From: Mucilaginibacter sp. UBA5151
GTDB taxonomy: Bacteria > Bacteroidota > Bacteroidia > Sphingobacteriales > Sphingobacteriaceae
Reading direction: 5' to 3'
Length of the DNA: 64,000 bases
Assembly: GCA_002413785.1 (NCBI GenBank)
Contig: DHXR01000001.1
Span: 18,199-82,198 of the forward strand
Below the pieces are notes generated by a model. The model was not told the DNA's origin and made no database searches. It was given only the letters and a program-made list of their open reading frames with translations. Shown piece by piece: positions 23,120 to 32,306 of this stretch (positions are counted from its first letter, which is position 1; every line of letters begins with the position of its first letter). The position numbers and the translations under genes are program-made.

Positions 23120-24982
23120 TTACTCCCTGCTTATCCCCGCCGAATTAAACTGCAGATCGTACAATTTACGGTAATAGCCGTCTTCTATCCGCAACAGTTG
23201 CTGGTGGGTACCGGTTTCTTTGATCTCGCCATGGTCGAGTACGATAATTTTATCCGCTTTTTGTATAGTTGACAGGCGATGGGCAATTACAATGGCCGTG
23301 CGGCCCTCCATGAGCTTGTTGATGGCATTTTGAATAAGCATCTCTGTCTCAGTATCAACCGATGACGTGGCTTCATCCAGGATGAGTATAGCCGGGTTAT
23401 AAACCAATGCCCTGATAAATGAAATTAATTGTGCCTGGCCCGCCGACAAGGTAGCACCCCTTTCCATTACATTGTAATCATACCCGCCGGGTAAACGTTC
23501 TATAAACTCATGCGCGCCAACATCTTTTGCCGCAGCAATAACCTGCTCGCGGGTAATAGCCGGGTTATTCAGGCTGATATTGTTGCCGATAGTATCGGTA
23601 AATAAAAAAACATCCTGTATCACAGTCGCAATGCGCGACCGTAAATAGTTTACATCGTACTCCCTGATATCGTGCCCGTCAACCAAAACGTTTCCTTTGG
23701 CAATTTCATAAAATCGGTTCAGGATATTGATGGTAGATGATTTGCCTGCCCCTGTAGCGCCAACAAGCGCCAGCGTTTTGCCCGGTTTTACATGAAGATT
23801 AATATCTTTTAATACCCAGTTCTCGTCGTTATAAGCAAACCAAACGTGTTTAAATTCAATTTCGCCCGATAAATGCGCCGGTTTTAATTTCCCGTTATTT
23901 ACGGCCACTTCATCGGTATCCAAAACCCTGAAAATACGGTCGGCGCCCACCATGCCCATTTGCAGGGTATTAAATTTATCGGCCAGCTGCCGTATCGGCC
24001 TGAAAAGCATGTTGAGTAACACAATAAAGCCGGTAATTACGCCGGGGGTTATTTTTTCACTTAATATGCTTTTTAAGAAAACCACAAATTGTGTAAACTG
24101 GCCCGGTTTTAAGCCATGCGAAACGGCTGAAATGGCTTTAACCTGTTCATCCAGTAAAATGCGTTTGCATCCGTACCATACCAGCAAGCCAATACAAACG
24201 GCCATCAATATTTCAACCACCGGGAAAAATATGGAATAGTACAGGTTTGAGCGGATATTTGCATCCCTGTACTTTTTATTAACCGACTTAAATTTGCGCA
24301 TCTCCTGATCCTCGCGGGCAAAAACCTGTATTATGCTGATGCCGGAAATATGCTCCTGTAAAAAAGTATTTAATTGTGCTACTTGTGTGCGCACTTCCTG
24401 GAACGATGATTTAATAGCTTCCTTAAAAACATAAGTTGACAAAAACAACAATGGCATCGGCACCAGGGTGATCAGCGCGAGTTTCCAGTCGGTAAACAGC
24501 ATGATCCCGATCACCGCTATCACCAACAGCAGATCGCCAATGATTGATATCAAACCTTCCGAGAAAATATCGGCGATGGTTTCCAGGTCTGACACCGTTC
24601 GGGTAATAAGCATACCAATAGGTGTATGGTCAAAATACTTCAAACGTAAGCTGGTGATATGATTAAAAACATCTATCCTGAGATCGCGGATCACCGATTG
24701 CCCCAGGGTATTTGTAAGGTAAGTTTGATAATACTGGGCGATGGTTTGTAATGCAAGTTGGGAAAGCATCAGCTCCACCATAAACAGCAATCCATTATAG
24801 TCATCTTTCAGAATATAATTATCGAGCGTTTTTTGGATGAGGATTGGTTGCACAACCGCATTGGCCGCCAAAAAGATGGTTAAAGATGCAGCTATAATAA
24901 ACGTAGTTTTATACGGCTTAACATAATGCATTACCCGCTTCAGCAGGTTCCAATCCAGCGCTTTTCCGGTTACCTCAGACAT
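23120..24982 (-). CDS. ABC exporter, fused permease-ATPase (MsbA-like)
   Basis: 620 aa. The N-terminal six-helix ABC_membrane domain (about 25-345) has an unusual charged insert near 275-300. The ATPase domain (about 375-610) has Walker A GATGAGKSS, the signature written LSAGQAQ (Q-A in place of the usual Q-R), Walker B ILILDEATSS, and the H-loop VIAHRLST. Homodimeric exporters of this type move lipids, lipid A or drugs outward. No lipid A genes adjoin, so the substrate is open. Confidence 0.9.
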   Translation of the reverse strand: MSEVTGKALDWNLLKRVMHYVKPYKTTFIIAASLTIFLAANAVVQPILIQKTLDNYILKDDYNGLLFMVELMLSQLALQTIAQYYQTYLTNTLGQSVIRDLRIDVFNHITSLRLKYFDHTPIGMLITRTVSDLETIADIFSEGLISIIGDLLLVIAVIGIMLFTDWKLALITLVPMPLLFLSTYVFKEAIKSSFQEVRTQVAQLNTFLQEHISGISIIQVFAREDQEMRKFKSVNKKYRDANIRSNLYYSIFFPVVEILMAVCIGLLVWYGCKRILLDEQVKAISAVSHGLKPGQFTQFVVFLKSILSEKITPGVITGFIVLLNMLFRPIRQLADKFNTLQMGMVGADRIFRVLDTDEVAVNNGKLKPAHLSGEIEFKHVWFAYNDENWVLKDINLHVKPGKTLALVGATGAGKSSTINILNRFYEIAKGNVLVDGHDIREYDVNYLRSRIATVIQDVFLFTDTIGNNISLNNPAITREQVIAAAKDVGAHEFIERLPGGYDYNVMERGATLSAGQAQLISFIRALVYNPAILILDEATSSVDTETEMLIQNAINKLMEGRTAIVIAHRLSTIQKADKIIVLDHGEIKETGTHQQLLRIEDGYYRKLYDLQFNSAGISRE

Positions 24983-24994
24983 TTATTGATTTAT

Positions 24995-25110
24995 TGAATT
25001 AGTGAATTAGTGAATTAGTGATTGGAACAAGCGGTAAATTTAAAGCTAAAACCCGAAATAACCTTTCACCTTTCACCTTTCACCTTTCACCTTTATCCTT
25101 TTACCTTTAA
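24995..25110. repeat. Two simple arrays: (GTGAATTA)n and (CCTTTCA)n
   Basis: Bases 24995-25022 hold three GAATTAGT units before the ABC exporter start. Bases 25062-25110 hold at least four CCTTTCA heptamers followed by degenerate ones (CCTTTAT, CCTTTTA), ending 2 bp from the truA stop. Read from truA the unit is TGAAAGG, the same sense word found after the aconitase stop. Confidence 0.85.
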
Positions 25111-25111
25111 C

Positions 25112-25870
25112 CTAATACCTCACTTCCGTCAAATACAAGCCACAGGCAGGTACCGACACACCCGCATTGCTGCGGTTTTTGCTTTCAATAATATGGCGTA
25201 CCGCTTCTGGTTCAATTTCCTTTTTTCCAACCATTATCATTGTACCTACTATTGCACGCACCATGTTCCGCAAAAAACGGTCGGCAGATATCCTGAAAAT
25301 AATACCATCGTCATTAATTTCCCATACTGCGGTTGATATTTTACAAATATTAGTTTTAACCTGGGTATTTGACTTACTGAAACAGCTAAAATCGGTATAT
25401 TCTTTAATAATTTCAGCGGCCCTGTTCATTAAATCCAGGTCAGGCCGGTCGCGCAATTCCCAGGAATAGCCATTTTTAAAAGGGTCTTTATTAAAATGGA
25501 TGTGGTACTCATAAGTCCGCAAGGTGGCGTCAAACCGCGCGTTTGCATTTGCAGCGACAGGGAAAAGACGCTTTACAGCGATATCCTTTGGTAATATGGA
25601 GTTTATGCTTCGTATTAAATTGGTATAATCCATGAACCATGAACCATCAACCATAAGCCCTTCCGCGTCAAAATGCGCAAAAAATTCTCGCGCGTGTACC
25701 CCTGTATCAGTACGCCCGCAGCCGGTGGTTTCAATAGTTTGCCGTAAGACTACGGACAGCTTTTCATTCAAAACTTCCTGCACGCTTACAGCATTTTTTT
25801 GAATTTGCCAGCCGTGATAGTTGCTGCCATCATAAGAAAGTTCAATAAAATAGCGTTGTTTTCCGGTCAC
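25112..25870 (-). CDS. truA: tRNA pseudouridine(38-40) synthase
   Basis: 252 aa, GTG start (TGKQRYFIELSYDGSNYHGW). The catalytic Asp lies in CGRTDTGVHARE. Other family blocks are SINSILPKDIAVKR, ARFDATLRTYEYHI and FLRNMVRAIVGTMIMVGK. It isomerises uridines 38-40 in tRNA anticodon stems. A TACCTTTG box ends 4 nt before the GTG and no other in-frame start precedes the core, so the message looks leaderless. Confidence 0.93.
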   Translation of the reverse strand: MTGKQRYFIELSYDGSNYHGWQIQKNAVSVQEVLNEKLSVVLRQTIETTGCGRTDTGVHAREFFAHFDAEGLMVDGSWFMDYTNLIRSINSILPKDIAVKRLFPVAANANARFDATLRTYEYHIHFNKDPFKNGYSWELRDRPDLDLMNRAAEIIKEYTDFSCFSKSNTQVKTNICKISTAVWEINDDGIIFRISADRFLRNMVRAIVGTMIMVGKKEIEPEAVRHIIESKNRSNAGVSVPACGLYLTEVRY

Positions 25871-25874
25871 AGGG

Positions 25875-25882
25875 CAAAGGTA
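25875..25882 (-). promoter_or_regulatory. -7 box TACCTTTG, 4 nt before truA GTG
   Basis: Exact consensus with the favoured CC spacer. The expected transcription start lies at or beside the truA start codon. Confidence 0.65.
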
Positions 25883-25993
25883 TGCTTTGATTTACGAATA
25901 TAGAATTACGATTTACGATTTGAAAGTCACTTTTTAGTTGGAAGTCTGGATTTTGGTTCAAACAATTTTATATTTGTGTTATAATTAAAAACT

Positions 25994-26461
25994 ATGCTAC
26001 AACGAATACAAAGTATTTACCTTTTACTTGCCGGCCTTGCAATTTTCGCCTTGTTCCTGTTCCCGCTGGTGCACAGCGCTAATGTGGACGGCAAATTTTT
26101 AACCATAATGGTTACCGGCGTTTTTCAGGAGGTTAACGGCCAGCAAACACATACGCAATTTTTTACTGCACTAACCGCAGCCACAGCAGTTGTGGGCCTG
26201 GTTCCATTGATCATTATTTTCCTTTACAAAAACCGCAAACAGCAGATCGCATTATGCTATAGTGCCATACTGGTAATTATTGGTTATAGTTTCTGGATGG
26301 CGCAAACAGCAAAAGGTGTGATGGGAAGCATACAGATTGATACCCATAACTGGGGGATCGGCCTGCTTTTAAGCACAATAAGCATATTGTTTATCGTATT
26401 TGCGTTAAAAGCGATACAGCGGGACGAAAAACTGGTAAAATCGGCGGACAGGCTGCGGTAG
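25994..26461 (+). CDS. DUF4293 family membrane protein
   Basis: 155 aa with four TM helices (about 5-25, 55-72, 80-100, 115-135). MLQRIQSIYLLLAGLAIFAL and a middle LVPLIIIFLYKNRKQQI are typical of the DUF4293 family, restricted to Bacteroidota. The function is unknown. It is divergent from truA and followed by a palindromic repeat between convergent stops. Confidence 0.85.
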   Translation: MLQRIQSIYLLLAGLAIFALFLFPLVHSANVDGKFLTIMVTGVFQEVNGQQTHTQFFTALTAATAVVGLVPLIIIFLYKNRKQQIALCYSAILVIIGYSFWMAQTAKGVMGSIQIDTHNWGIGLLLSTISILFIVFALKAIQRDEKLVKSADRLR

Positions 26462-26462
26462 G

Positions 26463-26540
26463 TTGTCTGAACCTTGATTATAGGATTCAGGGATTACCAT
26501 GAAAGGAATCAAGAAAAACCTTTAATCATATTTCAGACAA
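26463..26540. repeat. Palindrome, TGTCTGAACC family (copy 3, degenerate)
   Basis: Ends TTGTCTGAA (left) and TTCAGACAA (right) are perfect complements. The interior pairs only partly (GATTATAGGATT with AATC...TAATC). It lies between the convergent stops of the DUF4293 gene and the ParE-type toxin. Confidence 0.75.
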
Positions 26541-26561
26541 AAGAATTGGCAATTACGGCGG

Positions 26562-26870
26562 CTAAAAGGGTGGATATTGTTTTAACGGCTTTTGCCTTGA
26601 TCCGCGTATGCTAATTAATTCGATTTGCTTATTTACAGGCTTTACACGATAGGTTATTATAGTAAGCCGGTTAATAGGACCCCGATATACATTTTTATGC
26701 CTTTCAGTTCTTTGCAGGATTTCCGGATGAGATATTAGCAGTTCAAAAAACCTATCAGCTTCATTGACAAAATTTGAAACCTCTTTTTCCGACCAATTTT
26801 CTTCAAGATAATTGATAATCTTATCGTAGCCTCTGATAGCTTGTTTTGTCCAGATTATTTTGAACGCCAT
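26562..26870 (-). CDS. RelE/ParE-family toxin
   Basis: 102 aa. IIWTKQAIRGYDKIINYLEE, a central SEKEVSNFVNEADRFFELL helix, SHPEILQRT, and the C-terminal strand block LTIITYRVKPVNKQIELISI with RGSRQ are ParE-like. The start overlaps the antitoxin end by 16 bp. It looks complete. Confidence 0.85.
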   Translation of the reverse strand: MAFKIIWTKQAIRGYDKIINYLEENWSEKEVSNFVNEADRFFELLISHPEILQRTERHKNVYRGPINRLTIITYRVKPVNKQIELISIRGSRQKPLKQYPPF

Positions 26871-27088
26871 TTCTGATATTTTGCCATAACTTCTTCGTGG
26901 GATAGCACATCTCCCCGGTCAGCCTGGGCTAAGCCTTCTTCAATTTCGGATTTTTCATCATCACTGATCTCATCCCACCAATCAGGTTGTTGCCTGTTTT
27001 TTAAAGCAATAAACTGGCTAATCACCGAAGGTTCCTCAACTTCAGTCAACCATCTTATCAAATTCAATTTTTCAAGTTGAATATCCAT
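26855..27088 (-). CDS. Antitoxin of the ParE/RelE-type module
   Basis: 77 aa. The N-terminus (MDIQLEKLNLIRWLTEVEEP) is followed by a central acidic stretch and the ending EIEEGLAQADRGDVLSHEEV with MAKYQKW, typical of antitoxins paired with this toxin group. A TAAATTTG box at 27107-27114 gives a leader of about 15 nt and probably drives both genes. Confidence 0.83.
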   Translation of the reverse strand: MDIQLEKLNLIRWLTEVEEPSVISQFIALKNRQQPDWWDEISDDEKSEIEEGLAQADRGDVLSHEEVMAKYQKWRSK

Positions 27089-27191
27089 AACGAAACTTTC
27101 TTAGTCAAATTTAAGAAATATTGTTGAATAAGTTGGATAGTTTTTAACTCAATCAACCACTCACTTAATCAACCCAATCAACTAATCTCCA

Positions 27192-28061
27192 TCAATTAAA
27201 TCGTCCAAACCCTTCAATCTTCCTGTAGGGCTGGGCAAAGAAATCACCAACCACCTGGTTAAACTGGTCTTTTTTATAGACCGGCGTTGAATGGCCGGAA
27301 TTTGGGATGATCCATAAATAAGAGTTTGGTATTGATTGCGCAATCAGCATGGTATGTTTAGGCAGCAGCACATCATGGTCGCCGCCAATAACCAGGGTGG
27401 GGCAGCTGATGATATGCAGTTGTTCAACGGTAATATGCGGTTCATAAGATAAAAGGTGCAGCAGTTTAAGCTGATTTTTGATTTCAGGTGCCGGGGTTTT
27501 CATCCTGCTTGCAGAATCGCGCATCGTTTTATTCATATTCATGGCCCATTTATAAACAAAGGGGTCAACGGCGGTGGTATCGGGCCAAAGATTTGCCCCG
27601 GTAACAGCCAGCTTTTTTACTTTATCAGGATGACGTATAGCCAATAACAAGCCGTTAATGCCGCCATCGCTCCAGCCAATTACGTAACACGATTTTAAGT
27701 GCAGGTTGTCCAGCAAAGCATTCAGGTCATCAGTCATCATTTCATAGCTTAAAGAATCCGATGGATCAGGCGATTTGCCCTGCGCCCGGCTATCAGCAAG
27801 GATCACCTGGTAGTTTTTTGCGAAATAAGGGATCTGGTATAAAAAATTATTAATGGAGCCGCCGTTGCCATGGATGATCAGCAAAGGCTCACCCTTTCCG
27901 TAAGTTTCACAGTACATTTTAAACCCGCGTATATCGGCGTATTTGCCAACGGCAGGGTTGCGACCGTACATGGTGGTATCAAACGGGGATTTTGCTTCCT
28001 GGGCGAAAGCAAACCCGGCAAGCGCTATCAACAAAAGGGTGATGGTGGTTTTTAGTTTCAT
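27192..28061 (-). CDS. Secreted alpha/beta hydrolase
   Basis: 289 aa from the ATG of MKLKTTITLLLIALAGFAFAQ (signal peptide). The fold landmarks are an oxyanion loop LLIIHGNGGS, the nucleophile elbow VIGWSDGG (Ser), GGDHDVLLP (Asp) and NSGHSTP (His). The substrate is unknown; esterase or lactonase activity is common in the family. It stands alone. Confidence 0.87.
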   Translation of the reverse strand: MKLKTTITLLLIALAGFAFAQEAKSPFDTTMYGRNPAVGKYADIRGFKMYCETYGKGEPLLIIHGNGGSINNFLYQIPYFAKNYQVILADSRAQGKSPDPSDSLSYEMMTDDLNALLDNLHLKSCYVIGWSDGGINGLLLAIRHPDKVKKLAVTGANLWPDTTAVDPFVYKWAMNMNKTMRDSASRMKTPAPEIKNQLKLLHLLSYEPHITVEQLHIISCPTLVIGGDHDVLLPKHTMLIAQSIPNSYLWIIPNSGHSTPVYKKDQFNQVVGDFFAQPYRKIEGFGRFN

Positions 28062-28444
28062 GATGGGTTTGATAATTTTTTCTAAATTAAAATAATTTCC
28101 AGGAACTTGATTCAAAAAAAGGTCTTAACCATTGAACCGGCGCGATAGGACAATGACCATCCCCCAAAAAGCAACCAAAATCCCGATGCAGGCTTCTTAA
28201 ATTTTTATTGCAAAAAAATCCGTTGTTCATTTTTTATGAGGTTAAATTATGATCTAAAGTACAAAAAACTATTTCAGCTGTATATCAAACCATCAAAATC
28301 GTTAACCAAACTCATTAATATTTAGCTAATTATACCCGTACAGCCATTGGTTTATCATGGTTTGCGAATACCTTTGAATTGCCAATAATAATCCCTACCT
28401 TTGCGCCCGATTTGGCGATGTTGCCAAATTCGTTATTTTAATTC
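28062..28444. other. Intergenic region with promoter
   Basis: 383 bp between divergent genes. There is no ORF of interest. Two exact TACCTTTG boxes occur, 28369-28376 and 28396-28403; the TTTG of the first stands 19 bases before the second and can serve as its -33 element. Confidence 0.6.
28373..28403 (+). promoter_or_regulatory. Full Bacteroidota promoter (-33 TTTG, -7 TACCTTTG)
   Basis: TTTG at 28373-28376, a 19-nt spacer, then TACCTTTG at 28396-28403, matching the Bacteroidota consensus arrangement. Transcription should begin near 28408, giving the DEAD-box gene a leader of about 37 nt. Confidence 0.75.
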
Positions 28445-30292
28445 ATGAACCCATTTATTGAACTGGGAATCCGTCATGATATTGTTAATGCCATCTCTGA
28501 GTTAGGGTTTGAAAACCCGACGCCAATCCAGGAACAGTCAATTCCGGTATTGTTAACAGGCAGCAACGATTTTGTCGGATTAGCCCAAACCGGGACCGGT
28601 AAAACTGCTGCCTTCGGACTGCCACTGTTAGAACTGCTGGACTTCGAGGAAAATTATCCGCAAGCACTTATATTGTGCCCAACACGTGAACTTTGTTTAC
28701 AGATCACCAACGACATTAAAAATTACGCCAAAAAAATGGGCAACGTTCACGTTGTAGCCGTTTATGGTGGCGCCAGCATATCTGACCAGTTGCGTCAGAT
28801 AAAACGCGGTGTGCAAATTGTTGTTGCTACACCGGGCCGTATGCTGGATATTATTAACCGTAAAGCGATTGATTTTTCGAAAGTTAAATTCGTAGTATTG
28901 GATGAGGCTGATGAAATGCTCAACATGGGCTTCCAGGAGGACATCGACAGTATCTTATCTACTACACCCGAAGAGAAAAAAACATGGCTGTTCTCGGCCA
29001 CTATGCCCACTGAAGTACGCAGGATCGCCAAAAAATACATGACCGATCCTTTTGAGCTGACCATGGGCGAAAAAAACACCGGCAATGTAAACATTGAGCA
29101 CGAATACTATATTGTTCGGGCTCGTGATAAATATGCCGCGTTTAAACGCATTGTCGACTTTAACCCTGATATTTTTGGTATTGTTTTTTGCCGTACTAAA
29201 ATTGAAACCCAGGATATTGCCGAAGCTTTAATAAAGGATGGCTATAATGCCGATTCTTTGCATGGCGACTTATCGCAGCAACAACGCGATAAGGTAATGA
29301 AACGCTACCGCGACCGTAACCTGCAATTATTGATAGCTACTGACGTTGCCGCGCGCGGTATTGATGTTAGTGATATAACACACGTTATTAATTATTCGTT
29401 GCCTGATGAGGTTGAAAATTACACTCACCGTAGCGGACGTACAGCCCGTGCAGGTAAAACAGGTGTATCTATCTCTATCATCAACGCCAAAGAGTTAGGT
29501 AAAATACGCCAGATAGAACGCGGTTTAGGAAAGAAATTTGTTAAAGTTGAAATCCCTACCGGATTTGATGTTTGCGAGAAACAATTATTCTCTATTGTTC
29601 ATAAAGTACATAGCGTACAGGTTAATGAGCAGCAGATTGAGCAATACATTCCGCGGATAATGGAAGAATTTAAGGAAATGAGCAAAGAAGAGTTTATTAA
29701 ACGCTTTGCATCCATTGAATTTAACCGCTTTTTAGATTATTATAAAAATGCGCCCGACCTGAATGCTCCGCTTGAAGAAGGACGTCGTTTTGAAAGAAAT
29801 GATGATCGTTCAGCTGACCGTGGAACCGGCGTTAGCGGCGGCGGCAAATCAGAATACACCCGTTTATTTATAAACCTGGGTTCGGTTGATGAGTTTAACC
29901 GCGGCGATTTGCTGGGATATATCTGTAACCAAAGTAAAATAAGCGGACGCACTGTTGGCAAGATAGACGTTAAAGGCGTGTATTCGTTTTTTGAAGTGCC
30001 CCACGCTGATGTTGAAAAAGTAACAGCAGGTTTTAAAGACGCCGATTTTAAAGGCCGCCCTGTACGGATAGAAATATCCGGCGAAGGCAGCAGCGAAAGC
30101 CGCAGCGGTGGTTCTTCCCGCAGAGAAGGTGGCTATAACCGCGAAAGAAGCGGTGGTGGCGAAAGACGCGAAGGCGGCGAAAGACGCGAAGGCGGATTTA
30201 ACCGGGAAAGAAGCGGCGGAGCAGGTGGTGGTTTCCGTGATTTTTCAGGAAAACGCCGCGAAGACCGCCCCGAAAGACGCAGAAGGTTTTAA
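28445..30292 (+). CDS. DEAD-box RNA helicase with DbpA-type RNA-binding domain
   Basis: 615 aa. Q motif (FENPTPIQEQSIP), motif I AQTGTGKTAAFGLP, LDEADEMLNMGF, SATMP, TDVAARGIDV, HRSGRTARAG. A DbpA-like RNA-binding domain (about 460-535; TRLFINLGSVDEFNRGDLLG) follows, then a Gly/Arg/Glu-rich tail from about 540 with repeated GGERREGG and GYNRERSGG units. This architecture is the CsdA/DeaD type, acting in cold-shock RNA unwinding and ribosome assembly. A strong promoter lies upstream and a terminator downstream. Confidence 0.92.
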   Translation: MNPFIELGIRHDIVNAISELGFENPTPIQEQSIPVLLTGSNDFVGLAQTGTGKTAAFGLPLLELLDFEENYPQALILCPTRELCLQITNDIKNYAKKMGNVHVVAVYGGASISDQLRQIKRGVQIVVATPGRMLDIINRKAIDFSKVKFVVLDEADEMLNMGFQEDIDSILSTTPEEKKTWLFSATMPTEVRRIAKKYMTDPFELTMGEKNTGNVNIEHEYYIVRARDKYAAFKRIVDFNPDIFGIVFCRTKIETQDIAEALIKDGYNADSLHGDLSQQQRDKVMKRYRDRNLQLLIATDVAARGIDVSDITHVINYSLPDEVENYTHRSGRTARAGKTGVSISIINAKELGKIRQIERGLGKKFVKVEIPTGFDVCEKQLFSIVHKVHSVQVNEQQIEQYIPRIMEEFKEMSKEEFIKRFASIEFNRFLDYYKNAPDLNAPLEEGRRFERNDDRSADRGTGVSGGGKSEYTRLFINLGSVDEFNRGDLLGYICNQSKISGRTVGKIDVKGVYSFFEVPHADVEKVTAGFKDADFKGRPVRIEISGEGSSESRSGGSSRREGGYNRERSGGGERREGGERREGGFNRERSGGAGGGFRDFSGKRREDRPERRRRF

Positions 30293-30309
30293 TTGTTAGT
30301 TTTTCATAA

Positions 30310-30329
30310 TGTCTGCCGGTTGGCAGACA
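30310..30329. repeat. Perfect hairpin after the DEAD-box gene
   Basis: TGTCTGCC-GGTT-GGCAGACA, an 8-bp perfect stem with a GGTT loop, 18 bp after the stop. It lies ahead of the intrinsic terminator and may protect the mRNA 3' end. Confidence 0.6.
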
Positions 30330-30348
30330 AAGTTTAGTTTAGTTTACA

Positions 30349-30386
30349 AAACCCCCAGTCTGAAAATGATTGGGGGTTTTTGTTTT
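30349..30386 (+). terminator. Rho-independent terminator of the DEAD-box gene
   Basis: AAACCCCCAGTC pairs with GATTGGGGGTTT around a short A-rich loop and is followed by TTGTTTTT. Confidence 0.85.
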
Positions 30387-30593
30387 TGGGTGGTGGTGAG
30401 TTGGATTTAATCCCGGTTCGGCCAAATGGCAACTTTGGTAATATTGGAAACACTGTTACTAATGTTTCCAACTGTTTCCAAACTAAAAAACTTTGTCATT
30501 ACGAGTAGCCACCAGGGCAACCTGGAAGAAATAGGAATGACGTGGATAATACGGGTTTAAAAGTGCAGTTTTGAAAAAAACAAGGCAAGTTAC

Positions 30594-30765
30594 ATAACCC
30601 GTTAACCCATTAGTGCCTACCAGAGCCTGATTGCGAGTTTGGGACCGCCACTCTTTGAAAGAAATATTATCGGGAACCTTCCGCGAGGGATATGTTCACC
30701 ATGCTTTTAAGCTTAAGCATTTTAAGAGTGACAGAGCTTGCCCTGTTTTTTATAAAAAAAGAACT
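30594..30765 (+). ncRNA. Candidate IS110 bridge RNA (left-end leader)
   Basis: CACTCTT (30649-30655) pairs with AAGAGTG (30724-30730), enclosing two smaller stems: GAAC (30674-30677) with GTTC (30694-30697) around a C/G-rich loop, and ATGCTT (30701-30706) with AAGCAT (30715-30720). IS110-group elements encode in this place a bridge RNA with separate target- and donor-binding loops. The exact RNA ends are unknown. Confidence 0.45.
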
Positions 30766-32133
30766 ATGGGCAAAGTTATTAAAAACAAGGAGAAAAATGC
30801 ATCGGTAAAAGGTGCTGAAAAGAAGCTGGAAGGATTTGGGTTGATCCACCTTCATTCAGCAGGAATTGATGTAGGCAGTATGCTGATGGTGGTGTCCTAT
30901 ACAGATCAACAGGGCGTAATCCACGTCCGGGAGTTTAACAGCTTCACCGAAAGTCTAATCCAATTAGCGGAGCTGTTACAACAGGCAGGGGTTGAAAAGG
31001 TTGCTATGGAAGCTACCGGGGAATATTGGAAGCCGCTGTATAGCGTGTTGGAAAACCATGGGATGGAGATGATGGTGGTCAATCCAAGCCATTATAAAAA
31101 CATAGCAGCACGGAAAACCGACATTAATGATGCGCAGTGGTTGCACCAGTTACTGGCTTGCGACATGTTGCGCAATTCACATATTGCTACCGAACTGCAC
31201 CGGGAACTAAGGGGCTATCTTCATGAAAGAGATATCTGCAGGCAGCAAAAAAGCGATACCCTGAACCGTATTCAAAAGGTGCTGACAACAATGAATATCA
31301 AATTCCAGCACCTGATCAGCGATATAGAGGGGGTAGCGGGGATGAAACTGTTACGGGCGATCAGTTCAGGTATAACAGATCCTGAAAAACTACTTAAACT
31401 CATCAGCTTAAAAAACTTAAAAGCCAATCCGGAGGACCTGCTCAGTTCACTAAAAGGAGATTACCAGGAAAATTATATCAACATACTTGGCCTGAACCTG
31501 AGCACTTACGACTTTGCCAAAGAGCAGATGCAGGCTTGTGAGGTTTATATTGAAAAAACACTTCAAAAGATGCTTAATCTTGATAATCCACTACAGAGGA
31601 AAAAAGGTCTGGTGAGAAAGAACCAATACAGCATAAACCTACAGGAATATTTGCTGTTCATATTCGGAACAGATCTTACCGAAGTAGAGGGGCTGGATGA
31701 GATTGGTTTGCTTACGATTCTTGCCATCACAGGAACAGATATGAAAAAATGGCCATCAGCAGGGCATTTTATAAGTTGGCTCAATCTATCACCGCGTCCG
31801 AAAATATCAGGGGGCAAAGTCATAGGCTATCAAAAGCGAGTCAGCAATAATCCGGCAACTCAGGCTTTCCGCCTGGCAGCAAACAGCTTGTGGCAAAGCA
31901 AGGGACCAATGGGACAACAATACAGAAGACTGGCAGCAACTAAAGGAAGTGCCAAAGCAATAAAGGCGGTAGCAAGAAAAATAGCAGTGATCTTTTATAA
32001 CATGGTACTTAAAAAAGAAGCCTATAATTCCGCCAGAATACAGCCCGATTTAGAGAAACAAAAGGCTAAAAAAATTGCACGCCTGCAAAAGGAAGCCGCT
32101 AAACTTGGTTTAACCATTCAAAAAGCAGCTTGA
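30766..32133 (+). CDS. IS110-family transposase (DEDD recombinase)
   Basis: 455 aa from the ATG of MGKVIKNKEK; the frame is open 45 codons further upstream from a TTG, but that part covers the structured leader. The RuvC-like DEDD domain has Asp35 in GIDVGS, Glu82 in MEATGEYW, and Asp119 and Asp122 in KTDINDAQW. A coiled region (about 200-300) precedes the Transposase_20 domain (GLDEIGLLTILAITGTD, SWLNLSPRPKISGGK, RVSNNPATQAFRLAANSL). A Lys-rich tail ends the protein. All catalytic residues are present, so it should be active. Confidence 0.93.
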   Translation: MGKVIKNKEKNASVKGAEKKLEGFGLIHLHSAGIDVGSMLMVVSYTDQQGVIHVREFNSFTESLIQLAELLQQAGVEKVAMEATGEYWKPLYSVLENHGMEMMVVNPSHYKNIAARKTDINDAQWLHQLLACDMLRNSHIATELHRELRGYLHERDICRQQKSDTLNRIQKVLTTMNIKFQHLISDIEGVAGMKLLRAISSGITDPEKLLKLISLKNLKANPEDLLSSLKGDYQENYINILGLNLSTYDFAKEQMQACEVYIEKTLQKMLNLDNPLQRKKGLVRKNQYSINLQEYLLFIFGTDLTEVEGLDEIGLLTILAITGTDMKKWPSAGHFISWLNLSPRPKISGGKVIGYQKRVSNNPATQAFRLAANSLWQSKGPMGQQYRRLAATKGSAKAIKAVARKIAVIFYNMVLKKEAYNSARIQPDLEKQKAKKIARLQKEAAKLGLTIQKAA

Positions 32134-32153
32134 TTATGAGTAACTTACAAGGA

Positions 32154-32272
32154 CGTCATTATAAGGCACGAAGCAATGACATAGTTTTTTTGCGGTTGCT
32201 TCGTACCTCGCAATGACATGGTGGGACTGATTGCCACTGCGATTGCTTCGTCGTCCTCCTCGCAATGTCATT
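32154..32272. repeat. GTCATTGCGAGG-type inverted repeats
   Basis: CGTCATT...GCACGAAGCAAT pairs with TTGCTTCGTACCTCGCAATGAC, and a third unit (GCGATTGCTTCG...CTCGCAATGTCATTA) follows. A degenerate partner (GTCATTACGAG...GGAATGACG) lies at 30495-30542 on the other side of the IS. The element appears to have landed in, or split, a cluster of this common intergenic repeat. Confidence 0.75.
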
Positions 32273-32306
32273 ACGGTACAAGACCAGCAGTGAACCAATA
32301 AACCAA

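Larger units (their letters stand above)
30586..32146 (+). mobile_element. IS110-family insertion sequence, apparently complete
   Basis: About 1.56 kb. The transposase is intact. Proposed ends: CAAGTTAC on the left (AAGTTAC, 30587-30593) and GTAACTT on the right (32140-32146), inverted to each other and bracketed by the direct hexamer ACAAGG (30580-30585 and 32147-32152). These boundaries are inference. The 170-bp leader before the transposase is structured, as expected for an IS110-group bridge RNA in the left end. The insertion is downstream of the DEAD-box terminator, beside a cluster of GTCATTGCGAGG-type repeats. Confidence 0.7.

Noticed and set aside
30631..30765. 45-codon N-terminal extension of the IS110 transposase from a TTG
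   Set aside because: The extension covers the structured leader and lacks family similarity; the ATG at 30766 gives a normal start before the DEDD domain.
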